A DNA stretch of 41,925 nt from an uncultured Verrucomicrobiota bacterium (GTDB lineage Bacteria > Verrucomicrobiota > Verrucomicrobiia > Limisphaerales > CAIYYI01), in NCBI GenBank assembly GCA_903930345.1, contig CAIYYI010000256.1, positions 1 to 41,925 on the forward strand. The letters are read 5' to 3'. This document shows, piece by piece, positions 8,151 to 14,532 of this stretch (position 1 is the stretch's first letter; every line of letters starts with the position of its first letter). The notes beneath the pieces were generated by a model, which worked only from the letters and a program-made list of their open reading frames with translations, did not search any database and was not told the origin of the DNA. Made by a program: the position numbers and the translations under genes.

Positions 8151-8506
8151 GCATCGACCCAATCAATGAGGTACGACTGACCGGAGCCTTTGAGCGCGGG
8201 ATTGAACTGTCCCGCGTTAGTAGGGGCGACAACGAGTTCGACCTAGCGGCAGGATCGTTGACCTTCAACGTGACTAGGGGCGGCAAAGAAATCCGTAACT
8301 GGATTGACGTGGAATGTATTGGCGACCAAGCTAAGGAACTGGCTGAAGTGCCGGGCAACGTGGCTGTCACCATCACAGGTGAGATACGCCGGGCTGCATG
8401 GAAAGACCCCGTGACCGATGAGTGGAAGCACCGCCACTTCATCTACTACCGTAGCCACGTGTCACACGCAGTCGGTGAAGCTCCTGCCAGTGACCTCCCG
8501 TTCTGA
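8147..8506 (+). CDS. Single-stranded DNA-binding protein-like (119 aa)
   Basis: The sequence runs like an SSB OB-fold: EVRLTGAFERGIELSRV at the N-terminus, LTFNVTRGG...NWIDVECIGDQA in the middle, and VAVTITGEIRRAAWKD. It ends in ASDLPF, which resembles the acidic C-terminal tip of bacterial SSBs (usually DDDIPF) that recruits partner proteins. The coupling with the exonuclease and the nearby RusA-type resolvase fits a recombination role. Confidence 0.75.
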   Translation: MSIDPINEVRLTGAFERGIELSRVSRGDNEFDLAAGSLTFNVTRGGKEIRNWIDVECIGDQAKELAEVPGNVAVTITGEIRRAAWKDPVTDEWKHRHFIYYRSHVSHAVGEAPASDLPF

Positions 8507-8601
8507 TGACGTTCACAGAGATCACCCACAACTGTGACCTGATCCGGCGTCGTTGGACCTTTGACTGGCTGGAAATAGACCCGCCGACCTGGGAGTGGTA
8601 A
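8506..8601 (+). CDS. Very small protein (31 aa)
   Basis: A 31-codon frame, rich in Trp, Asp and Arg (RRRWTFDWLEIDPPTWEW at its end), begins in an ATG overlapping the SSB-like gene's stop and ends in TAATG overlapping the next start. It exactly fills the gap between two real genes and keeps the operon's coupled layout, the main reason to believe it. The product is unknown. Confidence 0.5.
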   Translation: MTFTEITHNCDLIRRRWTFDWLEIDPPTWEW

Positions 8602-8822
8602 TGAGCGACAAAGAACGCATTAGAGAACTGCTTGAACAGCGTGGCGCTGAAGGCGTTACGACGTTTGAGATCCGGCACAAGGGGTTGAGTGGCAACCCTA
8701 GCCAGCGCATCAGGGAACTGACTGATGCCGGGCTGAAGATTGACAGCGAACCCTTCGTCCGTGAGTACGACGGGCGGAGGGGCAGCCGTTACATCTTGCG
8801 GCCAGATGGGAGCCTGTTCTGA
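8601..8822 (+). CDS. Winged helix-turn-helix protein (73 aa)
   Basis: A compact wHTH: helix 1 (DKERIRELLEQRG), a strand and helix 2 (VTTFEIRHKGLS), recognition helix (NPSQRIRELTDAG), and a two-stranded wing (LKIDSEPFVREYDGRRGSRY). Small wHTH proteins of this form are frequent in phage early regions and bind DNA. ATG 8601 is used because it overlaps the upstream stop; an in-frame GTG lies at 8595. The stop overlaps the next start (TGATG). Confidence 0.75.
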   Translation: MSDKERIRELLEQRGAEGVTTFEIRHKGLSGNPSQRIRELTDAGLKIDSEPFVREYDGRRGSRYILRPDGSLF

Positions 8823-9079
8823 TGAGCCAAACACACTCATACAACCTTGAAATCCATCCTAACGGCCTGAATGGCTGGAAAGGGAGCTTGCGGCGCACAA
8901 ACGCTGAAAGCGTGCTGATTCTTGGCCCTCACTCGCTTTCGCGTGTCATGGATCAAGCTGAGCAGTTCATAATAATTGACTGCCAGAAAACCGGAAAACC
9001 GGATTTCAATACCCCCCAAAGTGGTCTTACGGGCACTTCTCAAGACACAGTAGAATCAATGCATGGCGAAAGTAGGTAG
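8822..9079 (+). CDS. Hypothetical protein (85 aa)
   Basis: An 85-residue protein with no family I recognise. It begins with a beta-rich section (YNLEIHPNGLNGWKGSLRR), then a helix containing SRVMDQAEQFIIIDCQ, and a polar tail that runs into the start of the next gene. The N-terminal section could bind nucleic acid, but nothing specific is visible. Coupled to the wHTH gene upstream. Confidence 0.65.
   Translation: MSQTHSYNLEIHPNGLNGWKGSLRRTNAESVLILGPHSLSRVMDQAEQFIIIDCQKTGKPDFNTPQSGLTGTSQDTVESMHGESR
9051..9056 (+). promoter_or_regulatory. Leaderless -10 box (TAGAAT) for the HNH/RusA pair
   Basis: TAGAAT ends 6 bases before the ATG at 9063, inside the end of the previous gene. No Shine-Dalgarno is present. 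Confidence 0.55.
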
Positions 9080-9305
9080 ACCCCGTGAGTCAATGGGCAA
9101 AATTAGTAAGTGGGCCAAGTGGAAGCGCTGGCAGCGTGAAACTAAGGCAGCTGCGCATTGTTCAAAATGCGGCAAGAGCGTGTCCGGCAGGGGCGCTCAC
9201 CGCGATCACAAAGACGGGAACCAGTCAAACTCCAAGGGGTCTAACCGTAGAACGTTGTGTGCCTCATGCCATATGAGCAAGGGGCGCAAAAGCGGGGAAA
9301 TTTGA
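9063..9305 (+). CDS. HNH endonuclease (80 aa)
   Basis: A complete minimal HNH motif: Cys33-x2-Cys36, His46/His49 (HRDHKDG), Asn61, and Cys66-x2-Cys69-His70. The four cysteines hold a structural zinc; the HRDH and Asn residues make the catalytic metal site. The basic N-terminus (KWAKWKRWQRE) probably contacts DNA. Small phage HNH enzymes often act with the terminase in packaging or are homing nucleases; the early-operon position next to the RusA-type gene favours replication or recombination. Its stop overlaps the next gene's TTG. Confidence 0.8.
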   Translation: MAKVGRPRESMGKISKWAKWKRWQRETKAAAHCSKCGKSVSGRGAHRDHKDGNQSNSKGSNRRTLCASCHMSKGRKSGEI

Positions 9306-9748
9306 CTGCTGTGGGCGGCTCGATTTTTATTCCGGGCCAACCTGTACCAGTACCCCGCATAAAAGTAGGCCGATGGGGTGCCTACTACGGTAAGCAATAC
9401 ACAGAATGGCTACCTGCCGCTCGTGAGTACTTAAGAAACAGCTGGGACGGCGGTTTGTTTGAAGCTGGCACGCCTGTCCAGGTTCGGCTGGATTTTAGAA
9501 TACAAAGGGCAAAAAGCCATTGGGGCACCGGGCGCAACGAAATGAAGGTCAAAGCCCGTTACCTAAAAGAAAGACCCTATCCGGGGGGTGATGTCGACAA
9601 TCTGTGTAAAGGCGTCTTAGATGCGCTTACAGGGACAGCATGGGCCGATGATGACCAGGTCGTGCTGATGATCGTTACGAAGCAATGGACGGATGAGCGA
9701 GACGAGATTCCAGGTTGTTCAGTTGAGATTGAAGCCTTTGAACGCTAA
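9302..9748 (+). CDS. rusA: RusA-type Holliday-junction resolvase
   Basis: The signature GGDVDNLCKGVLDAL...WADDDQVV matches RusA: acidic residues Asp97, Asp99, Asp107 and the Asp116-118 cluster should bind the magnesium that cuts four-way junctions. The N-terminal strand FIPGQPVPVPRIKV is also typical. The start is taken as TTG at 9302, overlapping the HNH stop (TTGA); the frame is open further upstream to 9257 but that part overlaps the HNH gene. It closes the early operon and fits the resection, SSB and resolution set of genes before it. Confidence 0.85.
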   Translation: MTAVGGSIFIPGQPVPVPRIKVGRWGAYYGKQYTEWLPAAREYLRNSWDGGLFEAGTPVQVRLDFRIQRAKSHWGTGRNEMKVKARYLKERPYPGGDVDNLCKGVLDALTGTAWADDDQVVLMIVTKQWTDERDEIPGCSVEIEAFER

Positions 9749-9768
9749 TAGCGTGCCGATGCACAGCT

Positions 9769-9780
9769 TTTGTCCATTCT
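9769..9780 (+). repeat. TTTGTCCANTCT site (exact)
   Basis: Exact match to the 12-base site of the leftward block, lying in the convergent gap between the resolvase gene and the end of the leftward operon. It is the leftmost copy. Confidence 0.75.
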
Positions 9781-9800
9781 TGTTGAAGGGGTCTTGAACA

Positions 9801-9837
9801 AAAAAAGGGCTGACTCCGTTAGGAGCCAGCCCTTTGT
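9801..9837. terminator. Bidirectional terminator between convergent operons
   Basis: GGGCTGACTCC (9807-9817) pairs with GGAGCCAGCCC (9822-9832) with one mismatch around a GTTA loop. A-rich sequence lies to the left and TTTGTGTT to the right, so it can end transcription from both sides. Confidence 0.8.
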
Positions 9838-9838
9838 G

Positions 9839-9955
9839 TTACTCGTACAGCTTGTAGCGCATTTGCCACAGGAAGTAGAGCAGGTTGACTATGAGTAGTG
9901 GTCCAAAAACGATCAGTAACGGCTCGATGAGCTCGTTCCATAGTTGGCTGATCAT
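9839..9955 (-). CDS. Single-span membrane protein (38 aa)
   Basis: A 38-residue peptide with a long hydrophobic core (EPLLIVFGPLLIVNLLYFL) flanked by a short polar head (MISQLWNELI) and a basic tail (WQMRYKLYE). The ATG overlaps the stop of the zinc-ribbon gene upstream (ATGA), and the terminator follows its stop at once, so it is the last gene of the leftward operon. It could anchor a complex or alter the host envelope; the function is unknown. Confidence 0.6.
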   Translation of the reverse strand: MISQLWNELIEPLLIVFGPLLIVNLLYFLWQMRYKLYE

Positions 9956-10254
9956 GGGGCATTACTCGTGCTGCCGTATGTGGCAGTGGCGAGGTTACGC
10001 CAGGTGCTACGTACTTCGTGGATGCGACGGCCTAGCTCATCTAGCAACAGTGTTGTTTGAGCGGAGCCGCTGGCGTTGTTTAGGACTTGTTCAGCAGCGT
10101 TTAGGGTGCTGATGGCGCTAGCGACTAGGTTGGTCGTCGATGACCAGATCATGCGGCATCCATAGCAGGAGTCCGATAGAACGGTGTGATTGTCTGTTGT
10201 GGTCGCACGTTCTACTGGACCCCCGCAATGGATACACGTTTTAAGGGTGCTCAT
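9952..10254 (-). CDS. Zinc-ribbon/treble-clef-like protein (100 aa)
   Basis: Cys7-x2-Cys10 and Cys30-x2-Cys33 (KTCIHCGGP ... DSCYGCRMI) make a single four-cysteine zinc site in the first 35 residues, followed by helices (about 40-95) with no known family. It is coupled to the 56-residue gene upstream and the membrane protein downstream, and lies in the same transcription unit as the ubiquitin-like cassette. A link to ligation (as an adaptor or E3-like factor) is guesswork: only one metal site is present, so it is not a RING. Confidence 0.65.
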   Translation of the reverse strand: MSTLKTCIHCGGPVERATTTDNHTVLSDSCYGCRMIWSSTTNLVASAISTLNAAEQVLNNASGSAQTTLLLDELGRRIHEVRSTWRNLATATYGSTSNAP

Positions 10255-10411
10255 GGATACTTACCTCGATTGCGTCGATCGTGTCGATTCCGAGCTCCAT
10301 TTTGAGGCGCGCGGAAGCGCGTTCAGTGATGGCGTGGTCGCCGGTAATAGACGTTGTGACGACCGCGTCGGGGAATACGAAGGTAACTGTGTAAAGCGTT
10401 GTTTCACCCAC
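10241..10411 (-). CDS. Small alpha/beta protein (56 aa, GTG start)
   Basis: A 56-residue protein predicted as strand (TLYTVTFVF), strand (VVTTSITG), helix (AITERASARLKMEL), strand (DAIEVSIHEH). It begins in a GTG that overlaps the end of the coiled-coil gene (GTGGGTGA) and its stop lies inside the start of the zinc-ribbon gene, filling the space exactly. The order of strands and helix is compatible with half of a beta-grasp or a ferredoxin-like fold, but no glycine tail is present. Confidence 0.6.
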   Translation of the reverse strand: MGETTLYTVTFVFPDAVVTTSITGDHAITERASARLKMELGIDTIDAIEVSIHEHP

Positions 10412-10997
10412 CGATTGTAATGGCGGGTACTGTGACGTCCTCAGGTGCCGGTAGGATGGCGGTAGCCTGGGGGATACGGGCGAGGAATGACTGTGCTTCG
10501 GCGCTGATGAGTGCGCCGACTGCCAGTTCTTCTTCGATCTGCAGCTGCATCTTGTTCAGGTCGAGCGTGGCTGCGCCGTGTTCGGCGAACAGTTCTGCGG
10601 ACGCGTGATCGACGTGCTGTTTGATGTTGGCGACTTCCAGGCTGCGCGATACGTTGATCGTGCAGATTTGGTTGGCGTATTGCCAGCTTGGTGAACGGCC
10701 AACGCTATGACGGTGTGAGCGGGTGGCTGGTGTAAGTCCATTCTCACGGATGTCTTTCCACAGGGCTTCGGCTTTGTCGTTGAGTTTTTCTGCCTCTTTG
10801 GCGAGGTCTTTGAGCTTGCCTTCGAACGTGGCGACTTCTTTGGCCTTGGATGCGCGGAGGTCAGTTTCGATCTTGGTGCGAATGGCTTGACGGCGCTGTA
10901 CAAGCTCTGCGTCAAGCAGTTCGAACCGGGCTCCGATGATGCGACGGAGTTCTTTACGCTCCGTAGCGGTCATGGGTTTGGTTTTGGTGTCGGGCAT
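10404..10997 (-). CDS. Coiled-coil protein ending in Gly-Gly (197 aa)
   Basis: Residues ~10-85 are a charged coiled coil (TERKELRRIIGARFELLD ... KLKDLAKEAEKLNDKAEALW). The second half is a mixed region (NVSRSLEVANIKQHVDHA...) ending in VPAITIGG, so the last two residues are glycines, as in mature ubiquitin-like modifiers. The start (ATG 10997) has AGGAAGG 6 bases upstream. It follows the E1-like gene by 14 bases. It may be a substrate, a scaffold or an extra modifier of the cassette; none can be shown here. Confidence 0.7.
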   Translation of the reverse strand: MPDTKTKPMTATERKELRRIIGARFELLDAELVQRRQAIRTKIETDLRASKAKEVATFEGKLKDLAKEAEKLNDKAEALWKDIRENGLTPATRSHRHSVGRSPSWQYANQICTINVSRSLEVANIKQHVDHASAELFAEHGAATLDLNKMQLQIEEELAVGALISAEAQSFLARIPQATAILPAPEDVTVPAITIGG

Positions 10998-11011
10998 GGT
11001 GTGCCTTCCTG

Positions 11012-11770
11012 TTAGATGACCCAGTCGCCGGATGTAACAGGCGGTTGTGCCAGGTTGATGGTGGTTACCGATGATGTGACCCCATCGGTGAGGGCGTGCC
11101 GCACCATGTTGGTCAGGATTGCGCCTGCCATGAGCCCGACGTCTATGACGCCACGCTCGGTACATGATGCTGGTACAGAATCTTCGTCTGAATGCAGGGT
11201 CTGCTCGTAGTGCTTGCAGTCAGCCAACTCATTTGGTCGGACTGCGTACACCACGAGCAGTTGCCCTGCGATCCGGGCGTCAATGTACAACTTAACTCTA
11301 GAGTTGTACTTGATGCGCCCATTTGCCCATATGTCCATTCTGGCGCGCATGGAATCGACGCCGCTGACGACAATGCCGCGTGGTCGCCATGAACTGGGAG
11401 AATTTTTACCGATCTGGCCCTCGATGGCCTTCACTTCGATGTTGGCGTACTCGCGCAGGGTGTCGCGCATGGAGTTCACCTTGCTTTGTGGGGCCTGGTT
11501 CTTGTATGCCGGTAGGGGCAGGGACGAGAAGCTGTGTAGTTGGTTGGGGATGTTGTGAAGCTCGACGGTGTCGTCGTCCACGAGTGTGATGTTCGGGACG
11601 CCGAGCTTGCCGATGCCGAAGGCGGCGAAGGAACCGATGCCGCCCAGGCCGATGATGTTGACCGAGTCGCCCTTGCGTTCTTCCGGGTTGTAGAAGCCGA
11701 GCTGTCGCTTGTACAGGTCGTAGGAGCTGTGGTCCTCGGTGGTGGGGTCTGCTGCGATGGTGTCGCTCAT
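11012..11770 (-). CDS. ThiF/E1-like ubiquitin-like-protein-activating enzyme
   Basis: An E1-like adenylyltransferase that should activate the C-terminal glycine of a ubiquitin-like protein with ATP. Visible landmarks: RQ at 22-23 (YKRQLGFY), the nucleotide loop GLGGIG at 41-46, Asp65-67 (VDDDTVE), Asn73 with Asn76-Gln77 (NIPNQL), Lys97, Asp139 (SGVDSMRARMDIW) and Asp164 (DARIAG). Cys185 and Cys203 (PASCTERG) are candidates for the thioester cysteine; Cys203 lies in the position used by many ThiF-like proteins before the crossover helix. At 252 residues it is a bare Rossmann-type E1 without extra domains. Its ATG overlaps the stop of the JAMM gene. Confidence 0.88.
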   Translation of the reverse strand: MSDTIAADPTTEDHSSYDLYKRQLGFYNPEERKGDSVNIIGLGGIGSFAAFGIGKLGVPNITLVDDDTVELHNIPNQLHSFSSLPLPAYKNQAPQSKVNSMRDTLREYANIEVKAIEGQIGKNSPSSWRPRGIVVSGVDSMRARMDIWANGRIKYNSRVKLYIDARIAGQLLVVYAVRPNELADCKHYEQTLHSDEDSVPASCTERGVIDVGLMAGAILTNMVRHALTDGVTSSVTTINLAQPPVTSGDWVI

Positions 11771-12588
11771 TTGGACGGTTCTTCCATGAGTTCTTTGACC
11801 GCGTCTTTTGTGAGCTTGGTGGTGTCGCTGAGCGGCGACGTATCGATGCTCTGCGAGCCGAAGTCGTCTTCGTAGTCAGCGTATGAGCCCCATCCCATCT
11901 GGTCCATGGCGCTCCATTCGGACATGACGATCGAGTCGTACTGGTCCTTTTCGTAGCTGGAGAGAGCGTTGTATCCGTCCTTGTGTACTTTCTCGGTGAG
12001 GAAGTCTTGGCGGCTTTCTGAGACGGGCTTTGCGTCGTACTTGCCGGTGAGGGCTTTGCTGGTTGATTTGTTTTCGGTGACGAGTTTGTTGTATGTGTTG
12101 ATGATGTGCTCTGGAGGCGCGGTCTGTTCGTAGTAGAGGTCTAGTTCGTACTCGACCTGGTTGGTGAACTGACCGAACTCGCCCGTCGGGTAAAAGTCGA
12201 CGCGTGTTTTGTACTCGCCTTGTTTGTTTTGCACGAGGCTGACGAGGTATGGGGTCATGCCGTTGTTGGTACCGGCGATCATGCTTTCGTCGGTTGACGA
12301 CCAGAACGCAGCCATGTTGACGTGGCTGTGCCAACAGAACTTGAGGTCGTTGACGCGGTTGTCAGTGGTCGCTTTGTCGATGGCGTACGCGAGGCCGTCG
12401 TCCATGAAGTCGACGGAGCCGCCAGTGACTGTTTGTTCGACGAGAAAGATTTCGTCTACGTAGAAGTCGCCAGAGTCGGTCATGGTTACATAGCCGAAGC
12501 CGCCGATTTCGTAGTTGCAGTGGCGTATGTAGTGGGCAATGTCCATTCTGGCTTGGTGCGAGAGGGTGAGTTTGTTGTTAGCTGGCAT
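11767..12588 (-). CDS. JAMM/MPN (JAB) metalloprotease
   Basis: Residues ~5-125 form a JAB domain with the whole zinc motif: Glu27 (NYEIGGFGYV) and His87-x-His89-x7-Ser97-x2-Asp100 (WHSHVNMAAFWSSTD). JAMM enzymes process ubiquitin-like precursors or remove the modifier from targets by cutting the isopeptide bond. The C-terminal half (about 130-273) is acidic and helical with an unknown fold. The start (ATG 12588) follows AAAGGACACC; the stop overlaps the E1-like gene's ATG, implying linked production of the two enzymes. Confidence 0.9.
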   Translation of the reverse strand: MPANNKLTLSHQARMDIAHYIRHCNYEIGGFGYVTMTDSGDFYVDEIFLVEQTVTGGSVDFMDDGLAYAIDKATTDNRVNDLKFCWHSHVNMAAFWSSTDESMIAGTNNGMTPYLVSLVQNKQGEYKTRVDFYPTGEFGQFTNQVEYELDLYYEQTAPPEHIINTYNKLVTENKSTSKALTGKYDAKPVSESRQDFLTEKVHKDGYNALSSYEKDQYDSIVMSEWSAMDQMGWGSYADYEDDFGSQSIDTSPLSDTTKLTKDAVKELMEEPSK

Positions 12589-12620
12589 GGTGTCCTTTGG
12601 GGTGGTGGGGGTTGTGGGGA

Positions 12621-14006
12621 TCAGTCGATGTCGTCGTTGTCGTCGTCGTTCATGTAATCGTGGAGCTGGTCGCCGAAGAAGTCGTACCAGTCGCTTGTGT
12701 AGCAGTCGTCGGGATTTACGAGTGAGAGCTGGTCGATAAGTACTTCGACGGCGGTGGCGAACTGAAGGTCGCGCATGAGCGAGTAAACGAGCTCCCGGGC
12801 ACCCCCGAGGCAAAAGTCATTGTTTGAGATGTGTGGGTGCTGGTAGCTACCGATGGAGTATTCGCTGGTGTTGAGTACGCGAACACTTGGCGTGGTGAAG
12901 TTGAGCTGAAGGGTGAAGATCCCAGCCTCGGTGGTGTATTCACAGCCATCGTGCATTGTCACGGTCATGTTGATGAGTTTGGTCCGCACGATTAGGTGAG
13001 TGTCATCGTTACCGCCGAGCAGGGTGTCTACTTGCGGTAGGTTAGAGATGTCGCGTACGATTGCGGCCAGGTAATCGGGGTCAGTCATTTCTTTGGGGAT
13101 CACGGCGTTACGTATTGCTTGGATCTGGGGCGCGAGAGAGCGTATTTGCCGCTCGTAGGAGTCGGCGTTGTTGCGTGCACTTTGCATGCGTTCTTCTGCG
13201 CTGGAGAGTTCCATACGTAGTGAAGCGAGTTGTCCAGTGTGTAGGTTTTCGACGGCTGCTAGGAGCCGGGCTACATGCTGATCTTGCGCGGCCTCGTTCC
13301 AGGTGGCGGAGAACTCAGGGTCAAGGCTGTGTGCGATGGCGCGCTGGATGATGTTGGCGAATTGGGCGCGTTGGCTTGGGTGCGCAAGTTGGGTCGGGAG
13401 CCAGGGGAAGTAGATGACGTCGGTATCGATTTGTCCAATCCAACGTACGCGTCCTGTTGCGGCTTGGTCGGCTTCATATACGTCGTTGATGAACATTTGT
13501 GGGTAGTCAGAGGGGCTGTAGGCGGCCTCTTCGTACGTGTGGTTGAGCTGCAGGTTGTAGGCGTCGTCGGGGTCTATGTCGAAGCGGTTTACGTAATGGC
13601 GGTTGTAGAGCCGGATGCGGCTTCGGTGTTGGTTATGTTCATTGACGTTGCCGAAGACGATTGTTGCGTCAAGGTTGTGCTCATGATTGTGGCTGCGGAC
13701 ATCTGTGGGGTTGATCGAGTTGTGGGATGAGTTGAGGCCATCCAGGTATGTGGTGGTGTTCCAGGCGTCGAGTAGACCGATGCGCATACCGAGTTCGCTT
13801 GCGATGATGTTGATGATTTGACGGGCGGTGCGCATTGACGTCGGCTGTACGTCGGAGAGCGGATTGACTTCGTACACGCCGTTGTTGTCGTCGGAAATTG
13901 GGATCCAGTTGGCGTCTGGGGCTGCTGGTAGTGCTGCGAGGGTTGTGTAAAGTTCGTCGCTGATGGGGGTTAGCGGGGTGTGGGCGGCAATGGTTTCGGT
14001 GTCCAT
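12621..14006 (-). CDS. Large protein with C-terminal E2 (UBC-like) conjugating domain
   Basis: The last ~115 residues of this 461-residue protein carry the core pattern of ubiquitin-conjugating enzymes: strands with TLQLNFTTPSVRVLN, then YQHPHISNNDFCLGG, helices, and VNPDD. In E2s the HPNI...ICL stretch presents the catalytic cysteine, which here would be Cys399, and PNPDD lies after the cross-over helix. A coiled coil (about 250-300) separates this from a ~230-residue N-terminal part of unknown fold, rich in His, Asn and Asp. The C-terminus is strongly acidic. ATG 14006 follows TAAGGA; a hairpin and a TTTGTCCA site lie between it and the ubiquitin-like gene. PRTRC system protein B also ends in an E2-like domain and is the nearest named comparison I can offer. 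Confidence 0.72.
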   Translation of the reverse strand: MDTETIAAHTPLTPISDELYTTLAALPAAPDANWIPISDDNNGVYEVNPLSDVQPTSMRTARQIINIIASELGMRIGLLDAWNTTTYLDGLNSSHNSINPTDVRSHNHEHNLDATIVFGNVNEHNQHRSRIRLYNRHYVNRFDIDPDDAYNLQLNHTYEEAAYSPSDYPQMFINDVYEADQAATGRVRWIGQIDTDVIYFPWLPTQLAHPSQRAQFANIIQRAIAHSLDPEFSATWNEAAQDQHVARLLAAVENLHTGQLASLRMELSSAEERMQSARNNADSYERQIRSLAPQIQAIRNAVIPKEMTDPDYLAAIVRDISNLPQVDTLLGGNDDTHLIVRTKLINMTVTMHDGCEYTTEAGIFTLQLNFTTPSVRVLNTSEYSIGSYQHPHISNNDFCLGGARELVYSLMRDLQFATAVEVLIDQLSLVNPDDCYTSDWYDFFGDQLHDYMNDDDNDDID

Positions 14007-14041
14007 GTTGGTCGTGATCCTTAGGGTTGGGGGCGTGGGGG

Positions 14042-14053
14042 TTTGTCCATTGT
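14042..14053 (+). repeat. TTTGTCCANTCT site (one mismatch)
   Basis: TTTGTCCATTGT lies in the gap upstream of the E2-like gene, 36 bases before its start and after the hairpin. Confidence 0.6.
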
Positions 14054-14066
14054 TGTGAACGAGCAA

Positions 14067-14101
14067 CTCCCCCCACGAGTTGGAAAGTGCCGTGGGGGGA
14101 G
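14067..14101. terminator. Intergenic hairpin after the ubiquitin-like gene
   Basis: CTCCCCCCACG (14067-14077) pairs perfectly with CGTGGGGGGAG (14091-14101) over a 13-base loop. There is no U-tract in the leftward direction, only TTGCTCGTT. It may end or attenuate the ubiquitin-like transcript. Confidence 0.65.
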
Positions 14102-14117
14102 TAGCTAGGCCGAGTGG

Positions 14118-14363
14118 TTAGCCCAGCGAGGCGTTCTTTGGCGGTGCAGCGAGACGGGCACCGTCTGAAACGTCGGAGCCGCGTACGTCGCTGGCGTCAA
14201 CGCGCGAGCCGTTGACGAGGAGGTCGACACCGAGGCGTGAGGCGTCAATGCCGTTGCGATCGAGCGCAGCGGCGACGGTCTCGTTGGCACCTACGGTGAC
14301 CTTGTGCTGGAAACCAGCACCTGTGATGGTGATTTCGTTTCCGGTGATCTGGAGGTCGGCCAT
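14118..14363 (-). CDS. Ubiquitin-like (MoaD/ThiS-type beta-grasp) protein
   Basis: An 81-residue protein with the order of a beta-grasp fold: strand (EITITGAG), strand (QHKVTVG), helix (ETVAAALDRNGI), strand (GVDLLVNGSRVD), short strand (DGARLAAP) and an extended tail ending in ASLG. The VDLLVNGSRVD...DGARL section is close to the MoaD/ThiS pattern. The chain ends on a single glycine (Gly81) with nothing after it, so the modifier could be used by an E1 without being trimmed. ATG 14363 follows CGAAAGGAC. It lies ahead of the E2-like, JAMM and E1-like genes, on the same strand. Confidence 0.8.
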   Translation of the reverse strand: MADLQITGNEITITGAGFQHKVTVGANETVAAALDRNGIDASRLGVDLLVNGSRVDASDVRGSDVSDGARLAAPPKNASLG

Positions 14364-14445
14364 GTGGCACGTCCTTTCGTGTTGGGGGTTTGGTGGTGTG
14401 TGTGGTGCTGATGACCCACACGGCGTTGTGCTAAACGCTGTGTAG

Positions 14446-14501
14446 GCCAAAAAGCGGCAACAAACTAGGAGGTCCAAACGTGTTCGCTACCGCTTTTTGG
14501 C
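14446..14501. repeat. 12-base perfect inverted repeat with a buried AGGAGG
   Basis: GCCAAAAAGCGG (14446-14457) and CCGCTTTTTGGC (14490-14501) are perfect complements flanking a 32-base loop. On the + strand the loop holds a strong ribosome site (AGGAGG) followed by a GTG at 14480 that opens an 18-codon frame ending at 14536. It fills the gap between the DUF3846-like and ubiquitin-like genes and may be a terminator, a regulatory RNA or a small + strand gene. Confidence 0.6.
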
Positions 14502-14532
14502 TATGTCATGTCACCGTGCTGCGGCGGTGGCG

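Noticed and set aside
13275-13730. Long + strand frames opposite the E2-like gene (also around 14877, 16692 and 17679)
   Set aside because: They are Val/Gly-rich mirror frames of well-supported leftward genes with good starts and recognised motifs.
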